Shown piece after piece: positions 54,072 through 62,860 of a stretch of DNA of 64,000 bases (the stretch's first letter is position 1; the number at the start of each line of letters is the position of its first letter). A model generated the notes under the pieces. It made no database searches, had not been told where the DNA came from, and was given only the letters and a program-made list of their open reading frames with translations. This stretch comes from Elizabethkingia occulta. GTDB taxonomy: Bacteria; Bacteroidota; Bacteroidia; Flavobacteriales; Weeksellaceae. Where the stretch lies: positions 186,001-250,000 of the forward strand of contig NZ_MAHX01000013.1 of the NCBI RefSeq assembly GCF_002023715.1. The letters run 5' to 3'. Both the position numbers and the translations under genes were made by a program.

Positions 54072-54115
54072 TAGACAACAGAGAAGCTTTAAGCCTCTCT
54101 GTTGTCTATTTTTCA
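54072..54115. terminator. Bidirectional terminator between two XRE genes
   Basis: TAGACAACAGAGA (54072-54084) pairs perfectly with TCTCTGTTGTCTA (54096-54108), followed by T-rich sequence. Confidence 0.88.
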
Positions 54116-54118
54116 AGT

Positions 54119-54379
54119 TTATTCATCTATCTTATATTTGGTAATATCAAATTCAAAATCAAATAGTTCTTTCGGAGGTATTCCAAAAGCTGATGCTATT
54201 TTGAGTAAAGTTTTGATTGTTGGGTTTCCTTTTGATTTTTCAAATTTATTATAATTACTTGCATCAATTTCGGAATTTACAGATACCTCATTCATTGTAT
54301 CATATTTTTCTTTCCTCAGCCTTTTTAGATTTTCAGAAAAAGCTTCCATATATATTCTTAAAACATCTTCACTGTCCAT
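54119..54379 (-). CDS. XRE family transcriptional regulator, second
   Basis: The 86-residue protein is a single helix-turn-helix domain: 'FSENLKRLRKEKYDTMNEVS' and 'NSEIDASNYNKFEKSKGNPT', followed by 'LLKIASAFGIPPKELFDFEF', typical of plasmid or phage-type repressors. The ATG at 54379 is preferred; an upstream ATG at 54442 overlaps a perfect 18-bp palindrome that is more likely an operator. It is divergent from the structured-RNA region. It probably represses itself and possibly the neighbouring transcript. Confidence 0.8.
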   Translation of the reverse strand: MDSEDVLRIYMEAFSENLKRLRKEKYDTMNEVSVNSEIDASNYNKFEKSKGNPTIKTLLKIASAFGIPPKELFDFEFDITKYKIDE

Positions 54380-54424
54380 TATCTTTAATTTTAGGGCAAT
54401 TTTGTGTTTTCCATAAAAATATTC

Positions 54425-54442
54425 ATGGTAATATATTACCAT
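54425..54442. promoter_or_regulatory. 18-bp perfect palindrome, candidate operator
   Basis: ATGGTAATATATTACCAT is a perfect palindrome 46 bases upstream of the XRE start and 17 bases upstream of a TATATTTG box for the opposite strand. It suits a dimeric repressor that controls both divergent transcripts. Confidence 0.65.
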
Positions 54443-54458
54443 ATTAAATTATATTGTT

Positions 54459-54466
54459 TATATTTG
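54459..54466 (+). promoter_or_regulatory. Candidate -7 box for the structured RNA / SusCD transcript
   Basis: TATATTTG matches TAnnTTTG exactly. No good -33 TTTG is present. The start would be near 54473, ahead of the structured RNA at 54539. Confidence 0.45.
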
Positions 54467-54538
54467 TAAAATAAGTTACAATAACAGTAACTTTGCGATA
54501 CTTCAACGATAATAAATAGAAGCTATTGCTTAGAATCT

Positions 54539-54774
54539 CGATTCGAAAACTGGTAATTTTTAACATGCGAGATGATAAGTAGAAATGCTCACGACCTAGG
54601 CGTGGGCTCTCTTATCTGCATGTAAGGTATACCAGTGCCCCGAATCGGATATTGTAGAGTTCCATGCCGTTTTTATTTCTATGCTGTCCCTTTATTCTAC
54701 AATTTTCTAAGACGCTCCTACAGTAAAAGTATCATTGTGGACAGTTACAATGGGTGTACAACCATTGCGGGAGC
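54539..54774 (+). ncRNA. Candidate structured RNA or 5' leader with nested helices
   Basis: The gene-free stretch 54467-55048 holds a nested stem of five helices: CGATTCG/CGAATCG (54539-54545 with 54641-54647), ACTGGTA/TACCAGT (54549-54555 with 54630-54636), ACATGC/GCATGT (54563-54568 with 54618-54623), GATAAG/CTTATC (54574-54579 with 54611-54616) and GCTCACG/CGTGGGC (54587-54593 with 54601-54607, one G-U). Two more hairpins follow: ATTGTAGA/TCTACAAT (54651-54658 with 54696-54703), and GCTCCT/GGGAGC (54714-54719 with 54769-54774, one G-U) enclosing CAATGG/CCATTG (54748-54753 with 54762-54767). Its place upstream of a TlpA-SusC-SusD operon suggests a leader element or separate RNA. I do not recognise a known class. 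Confidence 0.6.
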
Positions 54775-55048
54775 AATCCTTATTTATGAAATCTTTCTCG
54801 TCTTATCGACCAGACTTTTTGCAACTAGTAGGGGAATGTAGTTATGAGATATATTTTCCCTGCTTTTTCAAAATAAAATTACAACTACCAATGAACATTC
54901 TTGGCTTAAGGGGGAATCATGCCCATAAGTCACTTACCTTAATCAAATCTTAAAAAAGCCCTTCCTATGTTACCGTACTGTCGAATTTACTTAAGCATAT
55001 AGAAGAGCTGATAATAAATTGTTTATCATTTAAAACCAGAGTAAAAGT

Positions 55049-56341
55049 ATGAAAAATATCTTTTGCAGGGGACGTGTGCCCCTTATTTTAGCCGTAACCA
55101 TAGCTACTACAACATATTCACAAAAAAAATCTTTGAAAATAGGTGATGCTGTACCAAATTCTGTTTGGACAGCCCCAATGGAGGTTGTCAATCATTCACA
55201 GAAAACTATAAAATTATCCGAAGATAAAGATAAATTGATCTTACTTGACTTCTGGAATACATGGTGCAGTGCGTGCCTTACAGGCTTTCCTAAAATGGAA
55301 GAACTTCAAAAAAAGTTTAGTGGCAAGATAAAAATACTGGCTGTCAGCAATCAGGACAAAGCCACCCTAGAAAAATTCTTTGCCTCTAAAAACGGACAAA
55401 GGTATAAGGAGATCCTTTCAGTAGCAGGAGATAAAATACTGCATTCTCAATTTCCTCATAAAGGAGTCCCTTATATTATATGGATTAAGGACGGAAAACT
55501 CCTTAATACCACCGATGGGGCTCAGGTAAATGAAAATACCATAAATGAAGTCTTAAGGGGAGAAAGCTCCAGTCTTCAGACCGTTGTATACATGAGTAGG
55601 GAAAGGCCTTTAATGTTATCAGAAAGTTTCGATCAGGAGAAAGGGACCAGCCTTACAAATTATTCACTTCTTTCAAAAGGAAGAATAAGAAGTATAGGTT
55701 TTGGTTCAGGCTTCCATAGAAATGGAAATATTGTATATGGCCGTCAGTTTACCAATCTCTCCTTACTTGAGATCTTTACCGCTATTACCGATGAAATCTT
55801 TCAACAACGAAAAGAATCTTTTAGTAATAAAAGAATAGTTATAGAAGTGAAGAATCCTACTGCACTGGATTATATAAAGAATTCCGAAGGACGTGTGGAG
55901 GATTATAACCTTTATAATTACGAATACATCGTTCCGGTATCACTATCCGATTCACTCTATCCGATGATGCTTAAAAATCTTAGCCAATTCGCAGATTATT
56001 CCGCCAGTATAGAAAAAAGAAAGGTAAAATGTCTGATTCTTAGAAGAACCTCGCAAAAAGATAGGATCGCTACCAAAGGAGGTGAAATGAAATATAGATT
56101 TTCAACCTCAGAATCAGACTTACAAAATATTTCTATGTATGCTTTTGTCAACAGTATTAATGGAATTCCTGAAATAAAACTGCCCATTATAGATGAAACA
56201 GGATATACCGGAAATGTGGATTTAAAGTTATTGGGTATTTCAGATCCTGCTTCCTTAAGTAAGGAACTTTCAAAATATGACCTTGAGATCATTGAAGCTG
56301 ACAGGGATATAAATGTCCTTGTCATTAAGGATAAATCATAG
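55049..56341 (+). CDS. TlpA-like thioredoxin-fold protein, exported
   Basis: The 430-residue protein has an N-terminal hydrophobic signal (residues 10-24, ending 'TTYSQ'). Residues about 30-170 form a TlpA/ResA-type thioredoxin domain with the redox motif in 'LLDFWNTWCSACLTGFPKM' (CxxC) and the cis-Pro in 'HKGVPYIIWIKDGKL'. The C-terminal 240 residues are unrecognised but occur in similar Bacteroidota proteins next to SusC/SusD pairs. It starts the operon, about 275 bases downstream of the structured RNA. Confidence 0.85.
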   Translation: MKNIFCRGRVPLILAVTIATTTYSQKKSLKIGDAVPNSVWTAPMEVVNHSQKTIKLSEDKDKLILLDFWNTWCSACLTGFPKMEELQKKFSGKIKILAVSNQDKATLEKFFASKNGQRYKEILSVAGDKILHSQFPHKGVPYIIWIKDGKLLNTTDGAQVNENTINEVLRGESSSLQTVVYMSRERPLMLSESFDQEKGTSLTNYSLLSKGRIRSIGFGSGFHRNGNIVYGRQFTNLSLLEIFTAITDEIFQQRKESFSNKRIVIEVKNPTALDYIKNSEGRVEDYNLYNYEYIVPVSLSDSLYPMMLKNLSQFADYSASIEKRKVKCLILRRTSQKDRIATKGGEMKYRFSTSESDLQNISMYAFVNSINGIPEIKLPIIDETGYTGNVDLKLLGISDPASLSKELSKYDLEIIEADRDINVLVIKDKS

Positions 56342-56431
56342 AGGGATATTTATAAGATTGTACATAAATGTACAGGTTATTGATTTTTCACCATGCTTTT
56401 GCACTCAATAATAAAACTCTAATAATATACT

Positions 56432-59400
56432 ATGAAAAAAATACTCATGCCATTGATACTATGCAGTAGTATATCACTTATGGCTCAACATACTATTTCC
56501 GGACAGGTGCTTGATCAGCTGAGTCAGTCGCCACTAAGGAATGTTACCATAGCTCTAAAAAATAGCAGTACCGCAGTAATCACAGATAGTAATGGCTTTT
56601 TCCGGCTTCAGACAAAAGAAAACAAAATTGAGCTTATGGCTTCAGTTCTGGGGTATGAATCCAAGACTATAGAATTAAACCTTCCTCAAAGCATACCCGT
56701 AAAAATTATGCTAACAGCTAAGTTTACGGACATAGAAGCTGTTAATATAGCCACCGGATATCAGAAAATTTCAAAGGAAAGAGCCACAGGATCTTATTCT
56801 CATGCAGATAACAAACTCTTAAACCAACAGGTTGGAACCAATGTTTTGGATCGTCTCTCCAATATGATAAGTGGAGTAACGATAGACAAGGGAACCTCAG
56901 GAACTGCGCAATTGATGATTCGGGGTATCAGTACAATCAATGGTCCTAAATCACCATTGATTGTCGTGGATAATTTTCCCTATGAGGGCGACATTGGTAA
57001 TATCAATCCCAATATGGTTGAAAGTATTACGGTACTAAAAGATGCATCTGCGGCAAGTATTTGGGGAGCGAGAGCTGCCAATGGGGTTATTGTTATTACA
57101 ACAAAGAGTGGAAAATTCAGCCAGCCACAGTCACTAGAGTTCACGGCTAATACAAGTATAAGCCCAAAACCTGATTTCAATTACCTAAAGACCATTTCAT
57201 CATCTGATTTTATAGATGTTGAAACGGAACTCTTTAAAAGAGGTTACTATGATAGTGATATTAACTCTTCATCACATCCGGCTTTATCTCCCGTGGTAGA
57301 TCTACTGAATAAACAAAAGAAAGGGTTTATGAGTGAGGATGAAGTTAACCGTCAGATTGGGGCTTTAAGGAATATTGATGCCAGAGACCAGTACAGGCGG
57401 TATATGTATCTGCCCTCTGAAAAAAGGCAGTACTTTTTAAACATTGCAGGTGGAGTCCCAAAATTTTCGTGGACATCCGGAATTGGATATGATGATAACA
57501 AAGGAAATCTCGGAGAGAAATATACCAGAACCAACCTTCGCTTTCAGAATACGTGGCGTGTGATAAAACAATTAACTGTAAATACCGGAATATATTATAC
57601 AGATACCCGCACAGAAAGTGGGCGCATAAGCTATGGTGGGATTACAATGGCAAGAAACTCATCAGTGCCTTATATGCAGTTGGCAGACAGCGAAGGTAAT
57701 CCGAGTATAGTGACAAAGGGCTATGATCAGAATTATAAAGATAGTTTTGGATCAGGAAAACTTTTAGATTGGAACTATTATCCACTTTTAGACTGGCAGA
57801 ATGACCGTACAAAGACTAATGGAACGGAAGTGATGATTAATGCTTCTGTTAATTATAAAATTATAAGAGGATTTGAAGCTGAATTTAAATACCAATATCA
57901 GAGACAGAATGATATTACGGAAAACCTTCATAATTCACAAAGTTACTTTGCCAGAAATTATGTAAACAGTTTTGCACAGGTGGATACCAACGGAAATACA
58001 AATTTCATTGTTCCAAAGGGCGGGATTTTAGACAAGTCAGGAGCATTAACTATTATCAATAATGTAAGAGGACAACTAAACTATACAGGTAAATGGCATA
58101 AACACGGAGTCACAGCAATTGCAGGAGCAGAGAGCCGTGATGCGGTAAGAAGCTATGAATATAACCGTTACTATGGGTATAATGAAAATAGTATGGCTTC
58201 CGGTAATGTTGATTATACCCGGCAGTATACACTTCTTCCTACGGGTAATATGGAATTTATCCAGAGAGGGCAATCCCTTGGAAAGAGAACAACTCGTTTT
58301 GTTTCTCTGTTTGCAAATGCTGCCTATACTTTTGATAGCAAGTACACTATTTCGGGAAGCTTTCGCAGGGATGCCAGTAATTTGTTTGGGTTAAATACCA
58401 ATGACCAGTGGAATCCCTTTTGGTCAGTGGGAACGCTATGGGAAATTTCCAAAGAGAATTTTTATCACGTAGAATGGCTTCCTTATTTAAAATTGAGAGC
58501 ATCTTATGGGTTTAATGGAAATATAGATCCGGCAATGGTTGCTGTAAGTACCATCGCTTTTGATACGGATAAATCCCGTTATACCGGAACATCAGTGGCT
58601 CGTTTTGACAATTATTTTAATCCAAGGCTACGTTGGGAAACTTCCAGAATGATTAATGCAGGTGTAGATTTCTCTTCTCGAAACAGCAGAATAAGTGGCT
58701 CTGTTGAATATTTTACCAAAAAAGGAACCAACCTTTTTGGCCCCAGACAAATGGATTACACAACAGGTATAGACTATATGCTTTCCAATGTAGCAGAGAC
58801 AAGCGGACATGGAATAGACGTTGAACTAAAGACCATGAATATTGACAGAGCAGTAAAATGGAATACTATTCTCAATTTCAGTACATACAGGGATAAAGTC
58901 ACAAAATATTATCTGGCAGATCCTCTGGCAAGCCAATTCATAGGGAATGGCTCTTCTGTACCCATATCAGGAGTAGAGGGATTACCTGTCTATTCCATAT
59001 TTGCGTATAAATGGGCTGGATTAGATTCTAAAACCGGAGACCCGCAAGGGTATCTTAACGGACAGGTTAGTAAGGATTATTCTCAAATGGTAGGTGTAGG
59101 TACTTCAGTTCAGGATTTAGAGTTCTACGGCTCAGCGGTTCCTACGGTCTATGGCTCATTTGTGAACTCCTTTAGCTACAAAAACTTGAGTATGGATATA
59201 GGTATTTCTTACAAGTTTGGATACTGGTTTAGAAGAAATTCAATAAACTATACCAACTTATTTACCAGCTGGGCTGGACATAGTGATTATGCCTTCAGGT
59301 GGCAAAAAGAGGGTGATGAAGCCTTTACCAATGTTCCATCCAATAATTATCAGAGTGATGCAAACAGGGATGCGTTCTACGGAGGATCAAGCGTACTTGT

Positions 59401-59629
59401 TGAAAAAGGAGACCATATAAGATTACAATATATCAACCTCACATATACTTTTGATAAGGCTCTTTTTGGGTCCCCTGTTTTTGAAAGTCTGAGTTTATTT
59501 GTGAACCTAAGCAATCTGGGCATTTTATGGAGGGCTAATAAAAGTGGAATTGACCCGGATTATAACCTTGGAATTAGCGGATTAAGACCTCCGGGTGTTT
59601 ATACAATAGGGCTTCGTGCCAAATTCTAA
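56432..59629 (+). CDS. SusC/RagA family TonB-linked outer-membrane transporter
   Basis: The 1065-residue protein has a signal peptide ending 'SLMAQ' (residue 18) and a carboxypeptidase-D-regulatory-like domain (about 20-100; 'TISGQVLDQLSQSPLRNVTI'). The plug contains 'GVTIDKGTSGTAQLMIRGIS', 'SPLIVVDNFPYEGDIGNINP' and 'ITVLKDASAASIWGARAANG', a SusC/RagA signature. The barrel ends 'GVYTIGLRAKF' with terminal Phe. It transports a large substrate (glycan, peptide or metal complex) with its SusD partner. The substrate is not evident, and no glycosidase is nearby. Confidence 0.92.
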   Translation: MKKILMPLILCSSISLMAQHTISGQVLDQLSQSPLRNVTIALKNSSTAVITDSNGFFRLQTKENKIELMASVLGYESKTIELNLPQSIPVKIMLTAKFTDIEAVNIATGYQKISKERATGSYSHADNKLLNQQVGTNVLDRLSNMISGVTIDKGTSGTAQLMIRGISTINGPKSPLIVVDNFPYEGDIGNINPNMVESITVLKDASAASIWGARAANGVIVITTKSGKFSQPQSLEFTANTSISPKPDFNYLKTISSSDFIDVETELFKRGYYDSDINSSSHPALSPVVDLLNKQKKGFMSEDEVNRQIGALRNIDARDQYRRYMYLPSEKRQYFLNIAGGVPKFSWTSGIGYDDNKGNLGEKYTRTNLRFQNTWRVIKQLTVNTGIYYTDTRTESGRISYGGITMARNSSVPYMQLADSEGNPSIVTKGYDQNYKDSFGSGKLLDWNYYPLLDWQNDRTKTNGTEVMINASVNYKIIRGFEAEFKYQYQRQNDITENLHNSQSYFARNYVNSFAQVDTNGNTNFIVPKGGILDKSGALTIINNVRGQLNYTGKWHKHGVTAIAGAESRDAVRSYEYNRYYGYNENSMASGNVDYTRQYTLLPTGNMEFIQRGQSLGKRTTRFVSLFANAAYTFDSKYTISGSFRRDASNLFGLNTNDQWNPFWSVGTLWEISKENFYHVEWLPYLKLRASYGFNGNIDPAMVAVSTIAFDTDKSRYTGTSVARFDNYFNPRLRWETSRMINAGVDFSSRNSRISGSVEYFTKKGTNLFGPRQMDYTTGIDYMLSNVAETSGHGIDVELKTMNIDRAVKWNTILNFSTYRDKVTKYYLADPLASQFIGNGSSVPISGVEGLPVYSIFAYKWAGLDSKTGDPQGYLNGQVSKDYSQMVGVGTSVQDLEFYGSAVPTVYGSFVNSFSYKNLSMDIGISYKFGYWFRRNSINYTNLFTSWAGHSDYAFRWQKEGDEAFTNVPSNNYQSDANRDAFYGGSSVLVEKGDHIRLQYINLTYTFDKALFGSPVFESLSLFVNLSNLGILWRANKSGIDPDYNLGISGLRPPGVYTIGLRAKF

Positions 59630-59660
59630 CCTGATTATTTCAATACTATATTATTATGTT

Positions 59661-61016
59661 ATGAAAGAAACATTGAAAAAAATATTTAGATTTTTATCTG
59701 TATTAGTAGTGTTAACGAGTTGTAGCAGATTTTTAGATGAAAAGTCTGACTCGCAGTTGGCTACTCCCCAAACCCTTGAAGATAATCAGGCATTATTGGA
59801 TAGAATAACAGATGTACTGGGAGATTTTGCTTCCAGCGGGATGACCTCCTCTGATGAATTTTATTTATCAGATAGCGATTATAATTCCTTGGAATATAAT
59901 GAAGATAAAAGATTGTATACGTGGCAGCCCGATTATGTATCCACCAATCAAGGGGTAGGAAATGATTGGTATTCTTGTTACAAGGCTATTTATGTAAGTA
60001 ATGCAGTGCTTGACAATCTGGAAACCTATCATATTTCAGGAGCTGAGAATGTAAAAGGTCAGGCATTAGCACTGCGTGCCATACGCTATCTTGATGCTGC
60101 ACAGATATGGTGTGTGGCTTATAATGAGGCAACAGGAGGACAGGATTTAGGTTTACCACTCCGGTTAGATTCTGATATGAACCAGACTTCGGTAAGGTCT
60201 TCGGTTAAACAGACTTATGATCAGATTCTAAGGGATTTAACTCAGGCTGTGGAATTACTGCCTGTAAAGCAGGTCGCTGCCAGCAGACCTTCGAAGATTA
60301 CAGCACTTGGGTATTTGGCAAGAACTTATTTATATATAGGAGATTATGAAAAAGCTTTACAATATGCACTATGGGCATTAGAACTGCAAAATACTTTAAT
60401 GGATTTTAATACGCTGAAATCATCAGATACTTATCCTATTAAAGATATGAACGCTGAAGTTTTATTAAGAACTACGATGCGTATTTCAGGACCTGTGCGT
60501 TTTGCGGTAGCTAAGGTTCCATTAAATTTATTTCAATTATATCATGAGAATGATCTTAGAAAACTGATTTACTTTAGGGTAAACCCTAATGGGGATATTA
60601 TATTTAAAGGAAACTATACAGGAGGTTCTTCGGGGAAAATGACCAGTGTTGCAGTGGATGAGCTATATTTGATCGCAGCAGAATCTTATGCTCAGACTGG
60701 TGATGTTACCAAATCTATGAAAATGCTTAATGATCTTCTAATCACCAGATGGAAAGCTGAAACATTTATACCTTTTATAGCTAATTCCAAAGAAGAGGCA
60801 TTACAGCTTATTAGGAAAGAAAGACAAAAGGAGCTATTGTTCAGAGGAATTCGCTGGCCGGATTTGAAAAGATACAACCGTGATGGCGCTAATATTACCT
60901 TAACAAGAACTATTGAAAATAAATTATATTCTTTGCCTCCTAATGATCCTCGCTATGCTATAGCTATTCCAGAGGATATTATTAAATTGTCGGGGATGCC
61001 ACAGAATCGTAGATAG
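59661..61016 (+). CDS. SusD/RagB family outer-membrane lipoprotein
   Basis: The 451-residue lipoprotein has a signal peptide with Cys21 in 'VVLTSC' and the usual SusD start 'SRFLDEKSDSQLATPQTLE'. The TPR-like region includes 'QALALRAIRYLDAAQIWCVA' and 'ALGYLARTYLYIGDYEKALQ', and the C-terminal 'IRKERQKELLFRGIRWPDLK' motif is typical. The ATG at 59661 is preferred since an in-frame upstream ATG overlaps the susC tail and breaks the signal. It acts as the lid of the SusC pore. The terminator follows. Confidence 0.92.
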   Translation: MKETLKKIFRFLSVLVVLTSCSRFLDEKSDSQLATPQTLEDNQALLDRITDVLGDFASSGMTSSDEFYLSDSDYNSLEYNEDKRLYTWQPDYVSTNQGVGNDWYSCYKAIYVSNAVLDNLETYHISGAENVKGQALALRAIRYLDAAQIWCVAYNEATGGQDLGLPLRLDSDMNQTSVRSSVKQTYDQILRDLTQAVELLPVKQVAASRPSKITALGYLARTYLYIGDYEKALQYALWALELQNTLMDFNTLKSSDTYPIKDMNAEVLLRTTMRISGPVRFAVAKVPLNLFQLYHENDLRKLIYFRVNPNGDIIFKGNYTGGSSGKMTSVAVDELYLIAAESYAQTGDVTKSMKMLNDLLITRWKAETFIPFIANSKEEALQLIRKERQKELLFRGIRWPDLKRYNRDGANITLTRTIENKLYSLPPNDPRYAIAIPEDIIKLSGMPQNRR

Positions 61017-61060
61017 AATAATAAATTGCCATTAAGTATAATAAACTGGCTTGAAAAATT

Positions 61061-61090
61061 AAAGGTTGGCAATTTTGCCAACCTTTGTTA
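61061..61090. terminator. Terminator after the SusD gene
   Basis: A perfect 12-bp stem (61061-61072 with 61075-61086) lies between the convergent SusD and DUF6520 genes. Confidence 0.88.
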
Positions 61091-61094
61091 TAAA

Positions 61095-61406
61095 TTAAGG
61101 TCTACGATCCATACTGATCGAAAGTACCTGAGCATTTGTCTTACCGGAAAGTACGGCATTGATAGAAGAACCATCGGGAACTATTATTTTACAGGGTCTT
61201 TCTCCTTCAGTTTCACAACCTGGAAGTTCTGTAGCTTGCCAATGGCTTGGATCAGCAAATGCACCAGCTGAAGTTAAAGAGCTGTTATAAAAATAGGTTA
61301 CAGGAGCTGCTTTCTTTTCAGCCAATTTGAATGACATTGTAGTTCCAGCAAAGATGATAGCAGCAATAGCTAAAGCATTAGTTTTAAAAAATTGGTTAAT
61401 TTTCAT
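61095..61406 (-). CDS. DUF6520 family small exported protein
   Basis: The 103-residue protein has a signal peptide (hydrophobic residues 11-25). The mature part contains 'VTYFYNSSLTSAGAFADPSH' followed by 'WQATELPGCETEGERPCKII', with two cysteines, the pattern of the DUF6520 family common in Chryseobacterium-type genomes. Function unknown. It shares the strand of the small operon 61695-62590 but is separated from it by about 290 bases of AT-rich sequence. Confidence 0.75.
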   Translation of the reverse strand: MKINQFFKTNALAIAAIIFAGTTMSFKLAEKKAAPVTYFYNSSLTSAGAFADPSHWQATELPGCETEGERPCKIIVPDGSSINAVLSGKTNAQVLSISMDRRP

Positions 61407-61694
61407 AATTCAGGTCTTTTTTAAGATCAAAAAAGATTACCGTAAAAACTTTAGAAATTTGCCTGGTAAGCAGTGAGATAATAAACTGGATATATCCTTT
61501 GTATCTATAGGCTATAAATAAACCTTGCTATACCAAATATTATTTATTCCTCAGACTTTTCAAACAAATTGTGGTTAATAAATACATTTTAGTTTTTCAA
61601 GTTTAAGCAGTTTTCGACTGCCTAATTTTAAGGTTAAACAATAAATTTAAGTACACATATAAAATCTTACTGTAACTCTTATCATAGAATAGTT

Positions 61695-62129
61695 TCAATA
61701 AGATTTTAAATTATTTTTATTTATTACCAGTAGAGCGCCACTGGCTAATATTACGCTCACAATATTAAAATATAGATGCTCAGTCCATCCCATTTTTTCT
61801 AAAATTCCCCCGCAGGAACAAGGAATGTGTTCTTTAAAATTTAGGATTACAAATATGTAACAGGTAAAGGCTATCATTAATATGAGGCTAAATACTAAAC
61901 CAGTTTTTCGAGTTCTTCGGTAGCAAAGTAGCCCGGCAATTAGTAATTCCAGTATAATTATATTATAGGAGATGGCAACAGCATAATTATGAGATGAAAA
62001 CACTTGCTCCAACTGCGTCTGGAATTTAGAAAAATCCATGAGTTTACTAATAGCTGCATATATAAACAGCAATATGAAAAAATAAGTTGTAAACTGTATA
62101 AGCCTTGTTTTGATTCTATTTGTTTCCAT
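61695..62129 (-). CDS. MauE/DoxX-like membrane protein
   Basis: The 144-residue protein has four hydrophobic segments near residues 13-28, 50-66, 74-94 and 118-136 and the MauE-type 'HIPCSCGGILEKMGWTEHLYFN' region in the loop before the last (Cys-x-Cys-Gly-Gly). MauE-like proteins may supply electrons to disulfide-forming partners. The ATG at 62129 is preferred over an upstream TTG. It is the last gene of a small operon of exported or membrane proteins, 11 bases after the 63-residue gene. Confidence 0.8.
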   Translation of the reverse strand: METNRIKTRLIQFTTYFFILLFIYAAISKLMDFSKFQTQLEQVFSSHNYAVAISYNIIILELLIAGLLCYRRTRKTGLVFSLILMIAFTCYIFVILNFKEHIPCSCGGILEKMGWTEHLYFNIVSVILASGALLVINKNNLKSY

Positions 62130-62140
62130 TATCAAAAAAA

Positions 62141-62332
62141 TTATCCTTTTCTAACTAAAATCCATTTTACATTCTTACCGCAATATGTTGGCATTATTTC
62201 TCCTTTTGAGATATAAACGACCGTGCTGATTTTTCCTTCAGTTTCCCATTCCCCGCTAACCGTACATTTCTTTCCAGTGCTTAGTGATATTTCTTTGTTT
62301 TCCACTCCTATGGTTTTAAAGGTTGAGTACAT
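62141..62332 (-). CDS. 63-residue hypothetical protein
   Basis: The small protein ('MYSTFKTIGVENKEISLSTG ... IMPTYCGKNVKWILVRKG') is not recognised. It contains two cysteines and 'GEWETEGKISTVVYISKGE'. It fits neatly between a lipoprotein gene (9 bases upstream) and the MauE-like gene (11 bases downstream), which supports it as real. No signal peptide is visible. Confidence 0.5.
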   Translation of the reverse strand: MYSTFKTIGVENKEISLSTGKKCTVSGEWETEGKISTVVYISKGEIMPTYCGKNVKWILVRKG

Positions 62333-62341
62333 TAAAATGTA

Positions 62342-62590
62342 TTACCTGACGGTATCCTTTTTAATCCTCCAATGCTGTTTGTCCCTTTTAGGCTCCTCAT
62401 CATCTTTTGCTGCCTGATCCTGATCTGTTTCTTCAGAAGCACTGTTTTTATTTTGGGCTGATATTTTTTGGCTTTGCAATTTTGTACTTTGTTCTTTCTG
62501 CTGCGGATTATTCAAATCTGAAACATCTCTTTCACATGAGTACATAAATATTACGGAAGCTAAACTTAAAATTGAGATATACTTTTTCAT
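62342..62590 (-). CDS. Small polar lipoprotein
   Basis: The 82-residue protein has a lipoprotein signal with Cys19 in 'FMYSC', followed by a highly charged Gln/Lys/Asp/Glu-rich segment without domains. It is the first gene of a three-gene operon with the 63-residue and MauE-like genes. Function unknown. Confidence 0.7.
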   Translation of the reverse strand: MKKYISILSLASVIFMYSCERDVSDLNNPQQKEQSTKLQSQKISAQNKNSASEETDQDQAAKDDEEPKRDKQHWRIKKDTVR

Positions 62591-62683
62591 GATTATTAAT
62601 GATGGTTTAAAAGTTATCCCGGCCGGTTTTATGAGTAGAATTCTGAGGCTAAATTAGAATGACTAAGCATTTGAAAAAAGCAA

Positions 62684-62737
62684 TAGTGGGTAGAAAGGAT
62701 ACTTTATGACGTCATAAAGTATCCTTTCTACCCACTA
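62684..62737. repeat. 54-bp perfect palindrome
   Basis: Arms of 27 bases (62684-62710 and 62711-62737) are exact reverse complements, with centre GAC/GTC and no loop, and read TAGTGGGTAGAAAGG at the left end. It lies in the gap between divergent genes (62591-62849). It is neither a T-run terminator nor part of a coding gene. Confidence 0.9.
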
Positions 62738-62829
62738 AATATTGTTTTACATGACTGAATATCAGGTTGTAATAAATATCTTTTGTTTTTGAACTGAAAA
62801 TAAGTCTCCAAATGATGATTTTAATTAAT

Positions 62830-62860
62830 TTAGTGGACATTTTTTCGATATGTCCACTAA
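62830..62860 (+). promoter_or_regulatory. Hairpin enclosing the start codon of the TPR gene
   Basis: TTAGTGGACAT (62830-62840) pairs with ATGTCCACTAA (62850-62860). The ATG of the next gene (62850) is the first three bases of the right arm, so an mRNA that includes it would hide the start. Confidence 0.5.

Noticed and set aside
54635-54841. 68-codon plus-strand frame in the structured-RNA region
   Set aside because: The frame overlaps the paired arms of the candidate RNA, has unusual composition (many Cys, Tyr, Arg), and no family or ribosome-site support. It is better explained as part of a non-coding element.
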